Source of the DNA: JAGRGG01 sp965217265
GTDB lineage: Bacteria > Pseudomonadota > Alphaproteobacteria > Geminicoccales > Geminicoccaceae
DNA: 64,000 nt
Direction: 5' to 3'
NCBI GenBank assembly: GCA_965217265.1
Contig: CBDCHP010000011.1
Location: 372,001-436,000 of the forward strand
A program made the translations under genes and the position numbers. Positions within the stretch are counted from its first letter, which is position 1, and each line of letters begins with the position of its first letter. The notes below the pieces were generated by a model. The model saw nothing but the letters and a program-made list of their open reading frames with translations, was not told the DNA's origin and did no database searches. Shown here piece by piece: positions 42,409 through 50,621 of this stretch.

Positions 42409-43410
42409 GTGTTTGACGCCACCCCCGACGCCGACAGCAGCCAACCGCCCCGCCGGCGCACGCAAGCCCAGATCGAGGCCAGCCGCAGCAACGGCGCCAG
42501 AGGCCGCGGCCCCGCCACGCCCGCGGGCAAGGCGGCGTCGTGCCAGAACGCCGCCAAGCACGGCCTGCGGGCGCAGGGCTTCGCGCTGCTGCCGGACGAG
42601 GACGCGGGCGCCTTCGAGGGCCTGCGGCAGCGGCTGGTCGAGGAGCACGACCCGCGGGGCGCGGTCGAGGAGGCGCTGGTCGAGGGGCTCGCGCTCGCCT
42701 TGTGGCGCACGCGCCGGGTCGAGGCCTTGGAGGTCGAGGCGCTGACGAGTGCCCGCGAGCGGCGGCCGAGCCCCGTCTACGCCGGCGGCTACAACCCCTA
42801 CAGCCCGTTCTCGTGGAGCCCCGAACGGCTGAACACGATCCTGCGCTACCGGGCGGGGTTGGAGCGGAGCCTGCACCGCACGCTCAAGGCGCTGGCGGAA
42901 CGGCGGGCGGCGCGGGCGGAGGCGGCGCGCACGAACGAACCCGGGGCGCCCGTGCCCAAGGCACGGCCCGGGCCCGCCCTACCTTGCACGAACGAATCCG
43001 AGGCCCCGGCGCGCTGGGCGATGCCCCCCGCGCCGAACGAGCCGCCCGAACGAACCCGGGCGCCCGGGACCGGCCCCGAGCCAAACTCACAGAAACAAAA
43101 GAAAAAAGGCCGCGCGCCGAGCGCACGCGCAGCGTTCCGCCACCTCCTCGGCGCCCTGATGCTCTGCCTCGCCTGTCTCCCGGCCCTTGCCCCGCGCGGG
43201 CTTATCCCTTATGTGGCACGGCTTTACAGCACACCTGTCCGGGGCGCGGGATCGGCCCGACGTGCCGGAGGGGTCGGAGAGAGCCCATGTCCGAGACCGT
43301 TCAACTCACAGCCTATCCGCGCGAGCGCAGCGGCACCGGCGGCGCCCGCGCCGTGCGGCGCGAGGGCAACGTGCCCGCCATCGTCTACGGCGGCGGCGAC
43401 GCGCCCTTGA
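42409..43410 (+). CDS. conserved protein of unknown function, C-terminus overrun by a half element
   Basis: A 333-residue frame from GTG 42409, 10 bases after AGGAG. Residues 15-60 have QAQIEASRSNGARGRGPATP, GKAASCQNAAKHGLRAQGF, then an alanine/leucine-rich helical part (EEALVEGLALALWRTRRVEAL) and ILRYRAGLERSLHRTLKALA. A widespread family of unknown function with an SxSNGxxxxGPxTPxGK start fits, often found near transposons. After about residue 225 it becomes proline-rich and then runs through half copy 12 of the palindromic element (43088-43140) into rplY (by 124 bases). The natural stop seems to have been lost; the last ~110 residues are probably not native. Confidence 0.6.
   Translation: MFDATPDADSSQPPRRRTQAQIEASRSNGARGRGPATPAGKAASCQNAAKHGLRAQGFALLPDEDAGAFEGLRQRLVEEHDPRGAVEEALVEGLALALWRTRRVEALEVEALTSARERRPSPVYAGGYNPYSPFSWSPERLNTILRYRAGLERSLHRTLKALAERRAARAEAARTNEPGAPVPKARPGPALPCTNESEAPARWAMPPAPNEPPERTRAPGTGPEPNSQKQKKKGRAPSARAAFRHLLGALMLCLACLPALAPRGLIPYVARLYSTPVRGAGSARRAGGVGESPCPRPFNSQPIRASAAAPAAPAPCGARATCPPSSTAAATRP
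43088..43140 (-). repeat. palindromic element, half copy (right arm) inside a coding frame
   Basis: AGAAACAAAAGAAAAAAGGC then CGCGCCGAGCGCACGCGCAG and CGTTCC, the right arm of the element. It lies inside the open frame at 42409 and before rplY, with no left arm or core. Confidence 0.72.
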
Positions 43411-43958
43411 AGATCGCCCTGGTCGCGCGCGAGATCAAGCGCGAGCTGACGATGAACCCCTACTTCTTCAACGCGGTCTGCGAATTGAAGCTGGACGGCA
43501 AGACGCTGCGCACGCTGCCGCGCGAGGCGCAGTTGCACCCGGTGAACGACCAGGCCCTGCACCTCGACTTCATCCGCGTCGTCAAGGGCACCACGATCAG
43601 CGTCGCCGTGCCGGTCGTGTTCGCCAACGAGGACGACTGCAAGGGCCTGCGCCGGGGCGGCGTCTTGAACGTCGTGCGCTACGAGGTCGAGGTGGCCTGC
43701 GAGGCCGACAGCATCCCGACGCAGATCGAGGTCGACCTCGCCGGCTACGACATCGGCGATTCGATCCACATCTCGGCGGTGAAGCTGCCCGAGGGGGTTC
43801 AGCCGACGATCAGCGACCGCGACTTCACCGTCGCCACCATCGCGGCACCGACCTTGATGCCGAGCGACGAGGACGAGGCGGACGAGGGGCAGACGGCCGA
43901 GGCCGGGGCGGTCGAGACGACCGAGATGGGGCCGGCCGCCGGCGCCGACGAGGACTAG
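43287..43958 (+). CDS. rplY: 50S ribosomal protein L25/general stress protein Ctc
   Basis: A 223-residue protein from ATG 43287, just after GGAGAGAG. The N-terminal L25 domain (residues 1-95) binds 5S rRNA: GARAVRREGNVPAIVYGGGD and a strand-rich core. The C-terminal TL5 domain has VPVVFANEDDCKGLRRGGVL and SIPTQIEVDLAGYDIGDSIH. The last 25 residues are acidic. It is 8 bases ahead of pth, the conserved bacterial order. Confidence 0.95.
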   Translation: MSETVQLTAYPRERSGTGGARAVRREGNVPAIVYGGGDAPLKIALVAREIKRELTMNPYFFNAVCELKLDGKTLRTLPREAQLHPVNDQALHLDFIRVVKGTTISVAVPVVFANEDDCKGLRRGGVLNVVRYEVEVACEADSIPTQIEVDLAGYDIGDSIHISAVKLPEGVQPTISDRDFTVATIAAPTLMPSDEDEADEGQTAEAGAVETTEMGPAAGADED

Positions 43959-43966
43959 GGCCGGAC

Positions 43967-44563
43967 GTGAAGCTCCTGGTCGGGCTGGGCAACCCGGGCG
44001 TCAAGCACGCCCGGCAGCGGCACAATATCGGCTTCATGGCGCTGGGGGCGATCCACGCTGCCCACCGTCTGCCCGCATGGCGGCAGAAGTACCGCGGCGC
44101 CTTCAGCGAGGGGATCTTGGACGGCGAGCGGGCGATGCTCTTGGCGCCGCAGACCTACATGAACGAGTCCGGCCGGGCGGTGGCCGAGGCCGCCCGCTTT
44201 CACAAGGTTCCGCCCGAGGACATCCTCGTCTTCCACGACGAACTCGACCTCGCCCCCGCCAAGGTGCGGGTGAAGCGCGGCGGCGGCACGGCGGGGCACA
44301 ACGGCCTGCGCTCGATCGACGCCTGCCTCGGCAGCAAGGACTTCACCCGCGTGCGCCTCGGCATCGGCCATCCGGGCCACAAGGACCGGGTGACGCCGCA
44401 CGTGCTCGGCGACTTCGCCAAGGCCGACCGCGACTGGCTCGACCCCCTCCTCGACGCGCTTGCCGACGCCGCACCCTTGCTCGTCCAGGGCGACGAGGCC
44501 GGCTTCATGAACCGCGTCGCCCTCCTGGCCGGGCCGAAGCGGCAGGCCCCCGCGAGCGGCTAA
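43967..44563 (+). CDS. pth: peptidyl-tRNA hydrolase
   Basis: A 198-residue enzyme that frees tRNA from dropped peptidyl-tRNA. It starts at GTG 43967; an AGGG is 8 bases before. GLGNPG (with Asn9), ARQRHNIGF with the catalytic His19, HDELDLAPAKVRVKRGGGTAGHNGLRS and RLGIGHPG are all present. The gene follows rplY with 8 bases between, as in many bacteria. Normal length. Confidence 0.95.
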   Translation: MKLLVGLGNPGVKHARQRHNIGFMALGAIHAAHRLPAWRQKYRGAFSEGILDGERAMLLAPQTYMNESGRAVAEAARFHKVPPEDILVFHDELDLAPAKVRVKRGGGTAGHNGLRSIDACLGSKDFTRVRLGIGHPGHKDRVTPHVLGDFAKADRDWLDPLLDALADAAPLLVQGDEAGFMNRVALLAGPKRQAPASG

Positions 44564-44574
44564 ACATCGACGTT

Positions 44575-44973
44575 CTAGCGTCCCTCCATGCGCAGGACCG
44601 CGTCCTCGTCCATGCCGAAATGGTGGCCGATCTCGTGGGTGAGGACGTCGAACACGACCTCGTGCAAGGAACAGCCGCGCTCGCACCATTCGGCCAGGAT
44701 CGGCAGCCGGTAGAGGAAGATGAGGTCCGGCCCGTGCGGCACGTGCCCGGCGAAGCGCTCGCCGAGCGGCACGGCGCTGTAGAGGCCGGTGAGATCCAAG
44801 GGATCGTCGATCCCCATCGCGTCCAGGGTCGCGTCGTCCGCCCAGTCCTCGACCCGGATCGCGACGCCGCCGACGAGTTCGCGCAGCTCGGGGCCCAGGT
44901 CGGCCAAGATCGCCTCGCCGATCCGCACCAAGTCGTCGTTGCCCGGCGCGCGCGCGCCGTCTACCTTCGGCAT
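44575..44973 (-). CDS. zincin-like metallopeptidase (DUF1025 family)
   Basis: A 132-residue protein from ATG 44973; a GAGG lies 8 bases before it, while a second ATG three codons upstream has the GAGGG too close. The zinc motif is LTHEIGHHFGMDED near residue 118. EELRELVGGVAIRVEDW-type (here ELRELVGGVAIRVED) and FLYRLPILAEWC are family stretches. The family is small zincins of unknown substrate. It is divergent from the pterin dehydratase gene, 31 bases apart. Confidence 0.85.
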   Translation of the reverse strand: MPKVDGARAPGNDDLVRIGEAILADLGPELRELVGGVAIRVEDWADDATLDAMGIDDPLDLTGLYSAVPLGERFAGHVPHGPDLIFLYRLPILAEWCERGCSLHEVVFDVLTHEIGHHFGMDEDAVLRMEGR

Positions 44974-45004
44974 AATCCTCATCCCTCGCAACACCGTGGG
45001 CACC

Positions 45005-45331
45005 ATGACCGAGCCTAAGACCCCGCCGCTCGCCGACGACGCCGCGCTTCGAGCAGCATTCGACGCCCTGCCCGGCTGGTCGCGCACGAACGACGGGCGG
45101 GGCATCGAGCGGCGCTACCGCTTCAAGGGCTTCAACGCCGCCTTCGCCTTCATGACCCGCACGGCCCTCCTCGCCGAGAAGATGGACCACCACCCCGAAT
45201 GGTCCAACGTCTTTGACCGCGTCGAGGTTCGCCTGACGACCCACAGCGCCGGCGGCGTGACGTCGAAGGATCTGGACATGGCGAAGCGAATGGAGAGTTA
45301 TGCCAAGGGCGTTGGGCTGCGGGAGGCGTAA
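45005..45331 (+). CDS. phhB: pterin-4a-carbinolamine dehydratase
   Basis: A 108-residue enzyme that dehydrates 4a-hydroxytetrahydrobiopterin. The active-site histidine pair is in KMDHHPEWSNVFDRV, and LTTHSAGGVTSKDLDMAKRM is the family's C-terminal signature. Length is normal. No phenylalanine hydroxylase gene lies nearby, so it may serve other pterin-dependent steps or molybdopterin recycling. The full palindromic element 8 starts two bases after the stop. Confidence 0.9.
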   Translation: MTEPKTPPLADDAALRAAFDALPGWSRTNDGRGIERRYRFKGFNAAFAFMTRTALLAEKMDHHPEWSNVFDRVEVRLTTHSAGGVTSKDLDMAKRMESYAKGVGLREA

Positions 45332-45333
45332 GA

Positions 45334-45477
45334 GAACGCTTCGCGTGCGCTGACGCGCGGTCTTTCTCTTTTCTTTTTTGCAACTTTGGCCGGGGCTGGC
45401 TTCGGTGTTGCGGCCAATCTCCGACGACAAGTAGCAAAAAAAGAGAAAAAAGCCCCGCGCCAGCGGACGCGAAGCGC
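45334..45477. repeat. palindromic intergenic element, full copy 8
   Basis: GAACGCTTCGCGTGCGCTG at the left and CAGCGGACGCGAAGCGC at the right, arms TTTCTCTTTTCTTTTTTGCA and GCAAAAAAAGAGAAAAAAGC, core CTTTGGCCGGGGCTGG ... CCAATCTCC. It separates two codirectional genes. Confidence 0.87.
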
Positions 45478-45494
45478 AACAGAAAGACAGTACC

Positions 45495-45980
45495 ATGAAG
45501 CGTGAACCGCTGCGGCCGGGGGATGAGTCGGTCTGGGACTACCCGCGCCCGCCGCGCCTGGAGCCGGTCGCGGCCGTGCTTCGGGTCGTGGTCGGGGGCG
45601 TGACGGTGGCCGAGACCGAGCACGGCCACCGCGTCTTGGAGACCAGCCATCCGCCGACCTACTATATTCCTAAGGACGACGTCCGCCTTGACCTGCTCGA
45701 AGCAACGCCGGGCGGCAGTTTGTGCGAGTGGAAGGGGCGGGCGCAGTACTGGACGCTCACGGGCCCCCGCCGGATCGAGCGGGTCGCCTGGAGTTACCCC
45801 GACCCGACGCCCTCCTTTCGCGCCATCGCGGACGCGCTCGCCTTCTACGCCTCCAAGGTCGACGCCTGCCACGTCGGCGACGCGCGAGTGCACGCGCAGG
45901 CGGGCGACTTCTACGGCGGCTGGATCACCGAAACGATCAAGGGGCCGTTCAAGGGCGCCGCCGGGACATGGGGGTGGTGA
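45495..45980 (+). CDS. DUF427 domain protein
   Basis: A 161-residue protein. VTVAETEHGHRVLETSHPPT and YYIPKDDVRLDLLEATPGGS with WKGRAQYW and AWSYPDPTPSFRAIA match DUF427, a small beta-rich domain of unknown function that occurs alone or fused to nucleotidyl transferases. It ends at a TGA directly before palindromic copy 9. Cytoplasmic; no partner nearby. Confidence 0.85.
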   Translation: MKREPLRPGDESVWDYPRPPRLEPVAAVLRVVVGGVTVAETEHGHRVLETSHPPTYYIPKDDVRLDLLEATPGGSLCEWKGRAQYWTLTGPRRIERVAWSYPDPTPSFRAIADALAFYASKVDACHVGDARVHAQAGDFYGGWITETIKGPFKGAAGTWGW

Positions 45981-46145
45981 GAACGCTTCGCGTCCGCTGT
46001 GCGGGGCTTCTTCTCTTTTTTGCCGGTGTTAACGCAGGAGGCTGGCCGCAACGCCGAGGGCCAATCTCCGACGATAAGTTGCAAAAAAGAAGAAAAAAGC
46101 CCCGCGCCAGCCTGCCTAGCTACGCTAGAGGCACTGAAGCGTTCA
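45981..46145. repeat. palindromic intergenic element, full copy 9 (variant core, right-arm insert)
   Basis: The left core has GTGTTAACGCAGGAGGCTGG, the variant also seen in copy 2. The right arm carries about 20 extra bases (CTGCCTAGCTACGCTAGAGG) between the GCGCCAGC and GAAGCGTTC parts. It lies between convergent genes. Confidence 0.82.
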
Positions 46146-46150
46146 TTCCC

Positions 46151-46621
46151 TCAGTTGCCGTGATCCATACCGCCGTGGCCGCCGCCGTGGGCGATGTCCT
46201 CGACCGCGACTTCGACCGCGACCTCGCCCGCCTTCTCGAAGGTGAGCGTGAGCGGGAAGGTGGTGCCCTCCTTCAGCGGCTGCTTCAGGCCGATCAGCAT
46301 GACGTGGAAGCCGCCGGGGGCGAGGTCGGCCTCGCCGTGCGCCGGCACGTCGACGCCGTCGACGGGGCGCATCTTGGCGACGTCACCCGCCATCGCCATC
46401 GTGTGCAGCTCGGCCTTGGCGGCGACGTCGGACGCGGCCTTGACCAGCCGGTCGGGCGCGTCGCCGCCGTTCTTGATCGTCATGTAACCCGCACTGTTCG
46501 GCACGGCGGCGATCGTCTCGCGCGCCCAGGGGTTCTCGACGGTGAGGTCGGCCGCGTGCGCCGGAACGGCGGCGAGCAGGACCAGCCACAGGGCCGCCGG
46601 TCGCAGTAAGAAAAAGTGCAT
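46151..46621 (-). CDS. PCu(A)C-type copper chaperone
   Basis: A 156-residue periplasmic protein with a signal peptide ending near AHAA (residue 23). The mature domain has WARETIAAVPNSAGYMTIKN, then LHTMAMAGDVAKM and GGFHVMLIGLKQPLKEG. The His-Met pattern (H-x-M-x(7)-M ... H-x-M) is that of PCu(A)C, which carries Cu(I) to cytochrome oxidase. The C-terminal tail HGGGHGGMDH adds metal-binding His and Met. It is the last gene of the 47519-46151 group, which sits behind a cobalamin riboswitch. Confidence 0.85.
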   Translation of the reverse strand: MHFFLLRPAALWLVLLAAVPAHAADLTVENPWARETIAAVPNSAGYMTIKNGGDAPDRLVKAASDVAAKAELHTMAMAGDVAKMRPVDGVDVPAHGEADLAPGGFHVMLIGLKQPLKEGTTFPLTLTFEKAGEVAVEVAVEDIAHGGGHGGMDHGN

Positions 46622-46681
46622 GGATCGTGTGCTTTCGCTTGAGACGGGATCGGGGCCGGGCCCCCATTGGATCGGTGCGTC

Positions 46682-47026
46682 TCAGGCGAAGGGCGGGTCG
46701 CGCGGCCGGTGCGCCATTCGGGCGGTGCCGGCGCGTGGGGTCCCTGCTGTTCTAAGCCGGTGGCGGCGGACGCGCGTCGCCCCCGCGCGCGCGGGCGGCA
46801 GTACCGCGTTTGGCGGCGGGGCGGCGGCGTGGCAGCAGCCCACCAAGCAGCAGGGGCAAGTCTTGTGCCCCGGCGCCCGCGGGGCGTCCTCGCCGTCCGG
46901 GGCGACGAGGCCCTCGGCGGTGCAGAGGACGGCCGGTGCCGCGAACGCCGGCGCCGTCGGCGTCGCGGCGACGAAGCCGCCGAAGTAGAGGCAGAGCGCC
47001 GCGAGAAGGGCGAGCGCCTTTCTCAC
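46682..47026 (-). CDS. DUF2946-like small Cys-rich protein
   Basis: A 114-residue protein. An N-terminal hydrophobic segment (LALLAALCLYFGGFVAATPT) is a signal or anchor. The middle has HKTCPCCLVGCCHAAAPP, a dense Cys/His metal-binding patch, and the end reads ARMAHRPRDPPFA, as in DUF2946. The family often lies beside copper chaperones and TonB receptors. It follows the upstream chaperone gene by 10 bases. Confidence 0.72.
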   Translation of the reverse strand: MRKALALLAALCLYFGGFVAATPTAPAFAAPAVLCTAEGLVAPDGEDAPRAPGHKTCPCCLVGCCHAAAPPPNAVLPPARAGATRVRRHRLRTAGTPRAGTARMAHRPRDPPFA

Positions 47027-47036
47027 GCCGCCGGGC

Positions 47037-47519
47037 TCAGGTCGCCGGATCGTCGTGGTCGTCGCGCTCCTCGACCTCGACCTCGATCTGGACGATCCCC
47101 GCCTTCTCGAAGGTGAGCGTCATGTCGAAGTGCTTGCCATGTTCAAAGGTCTGCGTCACGCCCTCAAGCTCGATCCAGGCCGCGCCGGGCTGCAGGGTCA
47201 GCACCTGCCCCGGGTTGACCTTGATCGCGCTCAAGTCCCGTACCTCCAGGGTGCCATCGGCGTCCAGCGCCTGGCCCTGGAACACGGCTTGCCCCGCGAA
47301 CGCGACCTCGGCCTTGAGCAGCCGGTCGGCCTCGCCGCCTTGGTTGTCGAGCGTGAGGTAGACGTGGTTAGCGTGCGCCGCCGCCTCGTTCTCGTAGGTC
47401 CAGGCGTGGCTGACGACGATGTCGCCGGCCTCGTAAATGGTGCCTTCGCCCGGATGGTGCGCGTAGGCGCTCGTCGCCAAGCCCGCCGTCAGCAGGCCCG
47501 CCAGGATGATGTGCCGCAT
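47037..47519 (-). CDS. second PCu(A)C-like copper chaperone
   Basis: A 160-residue exported protein from ATG 47519, with GGAAGAAACG before it. The signal peptide ends near AYAHH (residue 22). IVVSHAWTYENEAAAHANHV, then FEHGKHFDMTLTFEKAG, parallel the PCu(A)C fold of the gene at 46151, though the classical Met-His cluster is reduced (HGKHFDM is the clearest). The acidic C-terminus (EERDDHDD) may bind metal. It is the first gene after the cobalamin riboswitch. Confidence 0.75.
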   Translation of the reverse strand: MRHIILAGLLTAGLATSAYAHHPGEGTIYEAGDIVVSHAWTYENEAAAHANHVYLTLDNQGGEADRLLKAEVAFAGQAVFQGQALDADGTLEVRDLSAIKVNPGQVLTLQPGAAWIELEGVTQTFEHGKHFDMTLTFEKAGIVQIEVEVEERDDHDDPAT

Positions 47520-47571
47520 CGTTTCTTCCCCTCGTGCGGGACCCGCCGTCCCGTCGTTGCAAGGTTGCCAA

Positions 47572-47758
47572 GGCGACGGCAGGTCTCCTGGCTCGCGGGT
47601 CAACGCCCGATGATCGGCCTTCCCGGGGCCACGGCTCCAGTGGCGTGTTCGATCGCGGCTCGCCGCTCACAGTTGCGGGGGCAGCACTGGCCTTGGCGCC
47701 CTCTAACCTGTAGAGGCACCGCACCGGCTTCCCTCTTGGCCCTTGCGGGACCGTCGCT
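47572..47758 (-). ncRNA. cobalamin riboswitch
   Basis: On the minus strand the classic parts occur in order: GGGAAGCCGGTG (near 47731), then CCCCCGCAACTGT (near 47675), GCCACTG, GGGAAGGC, and the B12 box AGCCAGGAGACCTGCC (47579-47594). GCGACGGT and its complement GCCGTCGC form P1 at the two ends. It lies 53 bases upstream of the copper-chaperone operon (47519) on the same strand. Confidence 0.93.
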
Positions 47759-47806
47759 TGGCCGAATTGGTCATACGCCCCAAGCGGTGTCAAGGCGGGC
47801 ACGGCG

Positions 47807-49711
47807 TCACGGGGCGTCGCTTTTGGCATACCCCATCGCTTGCAGCTTCGCCTTGATCTCGTCCAGGATGGCGGGGTCGTCGATCGTCGCCGGCACGCGC
47901 ACCTCGGTCCCGTCGGCGAGCTGCTTCACCGTCGCGCGCAGGATCTTGCCCGAGCGGGTCTTGGGCAGCCGAGGCACGACCGCGACCAGCTTGAAGGCCG
48001 CAACGGGGCCGACCTCCTCGCGGACCTTGGCGACGATCTCCCGCTCGATGACGGCCGTGTCCTTATCCACGTTCGCCTTCAAGACGACGAGGCCGAGCGG
48101 CAATTGGCCCTTGAGGCTGTCCTCGACGCCGAGCACGGCGCACTCGGCGACGTCGGGGTGGGACGCGAGCACCTCCTCCAGCCCCCCCGTCGAGAGCCGG
48201 TGCCCGGCGACGTTGATGACGTCGTCCATCCGGCCCATGACAAAGCAGTAGCCGTCCTCGTCCTTATAGCCGGAATCGCCGGTGAAGTAGTGGCCCGGAT
48301 ACTGCACGAGGTAGCCGTTCTCGTAGCGCTCGTCCGCCCGCCACAGCGTCGTCAGGCAGCCGGGCGCCAAGGGCAGCCTGATCGCGATCGCGCCGATCGT
48401 GCCGGCCGGCCGCTCGGCCCCGTCCTCGGCGAGGATGCGCACGTCGTAGCCCGGCATCGGCAGCGTCGCCGAGCCCGGCTTGACCGGCAGCGCCTCGATC
48501 CCGACCGGGTTGGCGGCGATCGCCCAGCCGGTCTCCGTCTGCCACCAGTGGTCGATCACCGGCACGCCGAGCTTGGCTTGCGCCCAAGCCAGCGTGTCCG
48601 GGTCGCAGCGCTCGCCGGCGAGGTAGAGGCGCTCGAACCGCGGCAGGTCGTGGCGCTTCAAGTGCGACGCCTCCGGGTCCTCCTTTCGGATCGCGCGAAA
48701 GGCGGTGGGCGCGGTGAACAGCGCCTTGACGCCGTGCTCCTCGATCACCCGCCAAAAGGCGCCGGCGTCGGGCGTGCCGACCGGTTTGCCCTCGAAGACG
48801 ACCGTCGTGGCGCCGACCAGGAGGGGCGCGTAGACGATATAGCTGTGGCCGACGACCCAGCCGACGTCGGACGCGGTCCAGAACACGTCGCCGGGGCCGA
48901 TGCCGTAGATGCCCTTCATGCTCCAGGCGAGCGCTGCGGCGTGGCCACCGTTGTCGCGCACGACGCCCTTGGGCGTCCCGGTCGTGCCCGAGGTGTAGAG
49001 GATGTACAAGGGGTCGGTCGCTTCGAGCGGGACGCAGGCCACGGGCCCGGCGGCGTCCACCGTCGTCCGCCAATCGTGGTCACGCCCTTCCTGCATGGCG
49101 CCCTCGCCTTCGGGGCGTTGCAGGACGAGGACGTTGTCCGGCTTGTGCGCGGCGATCTCGATCGCGCGGTCGACGAGCGGCTTGTAGGCGACGACCCGGC
49201 CCGGCTCGACGCCGCAGGAGGTGGCGAGGATGGCCTTCGGCTTGGCGTCGTCGATGCGCTTGGCGAGTTCGTTGGCGGCGAACCCGCCGAAGACGACCGA
49301 GTGCACCGCCCCGATCCGGGCACAGGCCAGCATGGCGACCAAGGCTTCCGGCACCATCGCCATGTAGACGACGACCCGATCGCCCTTGGCGACGCCGAAG
49401 CCTTGAAGGACGCCGGCGAGCCGCGCGGTCTGGTCTCGCAGTTCGGCGTAAGTGAGCTTGGCCTTCGCCCCCGTCACCGGGCTGTCGTGGATGATCGCCG
49501 TGCGTTGCCCGTGCCCCGCCTCGACGTGGCGATCAACGGCGTTGTAGCAGGTGTTGAGGCGCCCGCCCTCGAACCAGCGGTAGAAGGGGGCGCCGTCGGC
49601 GTTCAGCACGCGATCGAAGGGCCGTTCCCAGTGCAGCGCCTCGGCCTGCTCGGCCCAGAAGCTTTCCGGGTCGGCGAGCGAGCGGGCGTGGAGGTCGCGG
49701 TATCGGCTCAT
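47807..49711 (-). CDS. prpE: propionyl-CoA synthetase
   Basis: A 634-residue AMP-forming acyl-CoA synthetase. The start is ATG 49711. The N-terminal extension (RSLADPESFWAEQAEALHWE) is the ACAS_N domain. The phosphate loop is YILYTSGTTGTPKGVV, and DHWWQTETGW, the conserved stretch of acetyl/propionyl-CoA synthetases, and the C-terminal TRSGKILR with the acetylatable lysine are present. The PrpE-like length and the EVVDDVINVAGHR-type (MDDVINVAGHRLST) motif fit. It activates propionate or acetate; substrate preference is inferred. Confidence 0.88.
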   Translation of the reverse strand: MSRYRDLHARSLADPESFWAEQAEALHWERPFDRVLNADGAPFYRWFEGGRLNTCYNAVDRHVEAGHGQRTAIIHDSPVTGAKAKLTYAELRDQTARLAGVLQGFGVAKGDRVVVYMAMVPEALVAMLACARIGAVHSVVFGGFAANELAKRIDDAKPKAILATSCGVEPGRVVAYKPLVDRAIEIAAHKPDNVLVLQRPEGEGAMQEGRDHDWRTTVDAAGPVACVPLEATDPLYILYTSGTTGTPKGVVRDNGGHAAALAWSMKGIYGIGPGDVFWTASDVGWVVGHSYIVYAPLLVGATTVVFEGKPVGTPDAGAFWRVIEEHGVKALFTAPTAFRAIRKEDPEASHLKRHDLPRFERLYLAGERCDPDTLAWAQAKLGVPVIDHWWQTETGWAIAANPVGIEALPVKPGSATLPMPGYDVRILAEDGAERPAGTIGAIAIRLPLAPGCLTTLWRADERYENGYLVQYPGHYFTGDSGYKDEDGYCFVMGRMDDVINVAGHRLSTGGLEEVLASHPDVAECAVLGVEDSLKGQLPLGLVVLKANVDKDTAVIEREIVAKVREEVGPVAAFKLVAVVPRLPKTRSGKILRATVKQLADGTEVRVPATIDDPAILDEIKAKLQAMGYAKSDAP

Positions 49712-49901
49712 GGCGTCGGTCTCCCCTAATCGGCTTTGAGCATAGCGCAGCGACGGCGGCCTCGGCCATAGCCTCGAAGACGGTTGATCGGCGGCGGGGA
49801 TAAGAGTCCTCGCCGCCCTTGCACCGGAATGCGGACGCCGCCACGTTGCGGTCCACGCGGTGCATATTCTTTGAAGCCCTATCGGGGGAGCAGAGCCGGT
49901 C

Positions 49902-50621
49902 ATGCAGGAGATTCGCAAGGGCGAGATGCACGGGCACGACGTGCCGGCCCCGCCCTACATCCACCCCAAGGGCTGGCCCTTCGTCGGCCTGTTCCTGGCG
50001 CTCGCCGTGGTTCTGGCCTTCGTCTGGACGCCGCTCCTCTGGCCCGGCCTCGCCCTCACCCTTTGGTGCGCGTGGTTCTTTCGCGACCCGCGCCGCTCGG
50101 TGCCGCTCGACCCCGCCCTCGTCGTCGCACCCGCCGACGGCTTCGTCTGTGCGGTGAACGAGCGCGTGCCGCCGCCGGAACTGGAGGCGGGGAACGAGCC
50201 CCTGCCGTGTGTCGGCATCTTCATGAACGTCTTCGACGTCCACATCAACCGCACGCCGCTGCCCGGCCGCGTCGTGCGCCGCCGCCACCACGCCGGCAAG
50301 TTCGTCAACGCCTCGTTCGACAAGGCGTCCGACGTCAACGAGCGCATGTCGTGGCTGATCGAGGGCGCGAGCGGCACCAAGATCATCCTGGTGCAGATCG
50401 CCGGCCTCGTCGCCCGGCGGATCGTGCCGTTCGCCGAGGAAGGGGCGACCGTGGCCTGCGGCGAGCGGGTCGGGATGATCCGCTTTGGCAGTCGCTGCGA
50501 TGTCTACCTGCCCAAGGGCACGACGCCGCAGGTCCTAGTCGGCCAGCGCGCGGTCGCGGGCGAGACGGTGCTGGCCCGGCCCGGCGCCGCCGCGGCGCGC
50601 TTCTTGGGCCGGCTGGTCTGA
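49902..50621 (+). CDS. psd: phosphatidylserine decarboxylase, proteobacterial short type
   Basis: A 239-residue proenzyme that makes phosphatidylethanolamine. One or two N-terminal hydrophobic segments (WPFVGLFLALAVVLAFVW) anchor it in the membrane. The DVHINRTPLPGRV stretch and the self-cleavage site near the C-terminus, read as RFGSRCD (the G-S bond gives the pyruvoyl group), are present. Its stop overlaps the ATG of pssA (TGATG), the classical pair. Confidence 0.92.
   Translation: MQEIRKGEMHGHDVPAPPYIHPKGWPFVGLFLALAVVLAFVWTPLLWPGLALTLWCAWFFRDPRRSVPLDPALVVAPADGFVCAVNERVPPPELEAGNEPLPCVGIFMNVFDVHINRTPLPGRVVRRRHHAGKFVNASFDKASDVNERMSWLIEGASGTKIILVQIAGLVARRIVPFAEEGATVACGERVGMIRFGSRCDVYLPKGTTPQVLVGQRAVAGETVLARPGAAAARFLGRLV

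Noticed and set aside
47840..49729. A 629-residue plus-strand frame opposite prpE
   Set aside because: It is the shadow of prpE; the minus-strand protein has all motifs of propionyl-CoA synthetase.
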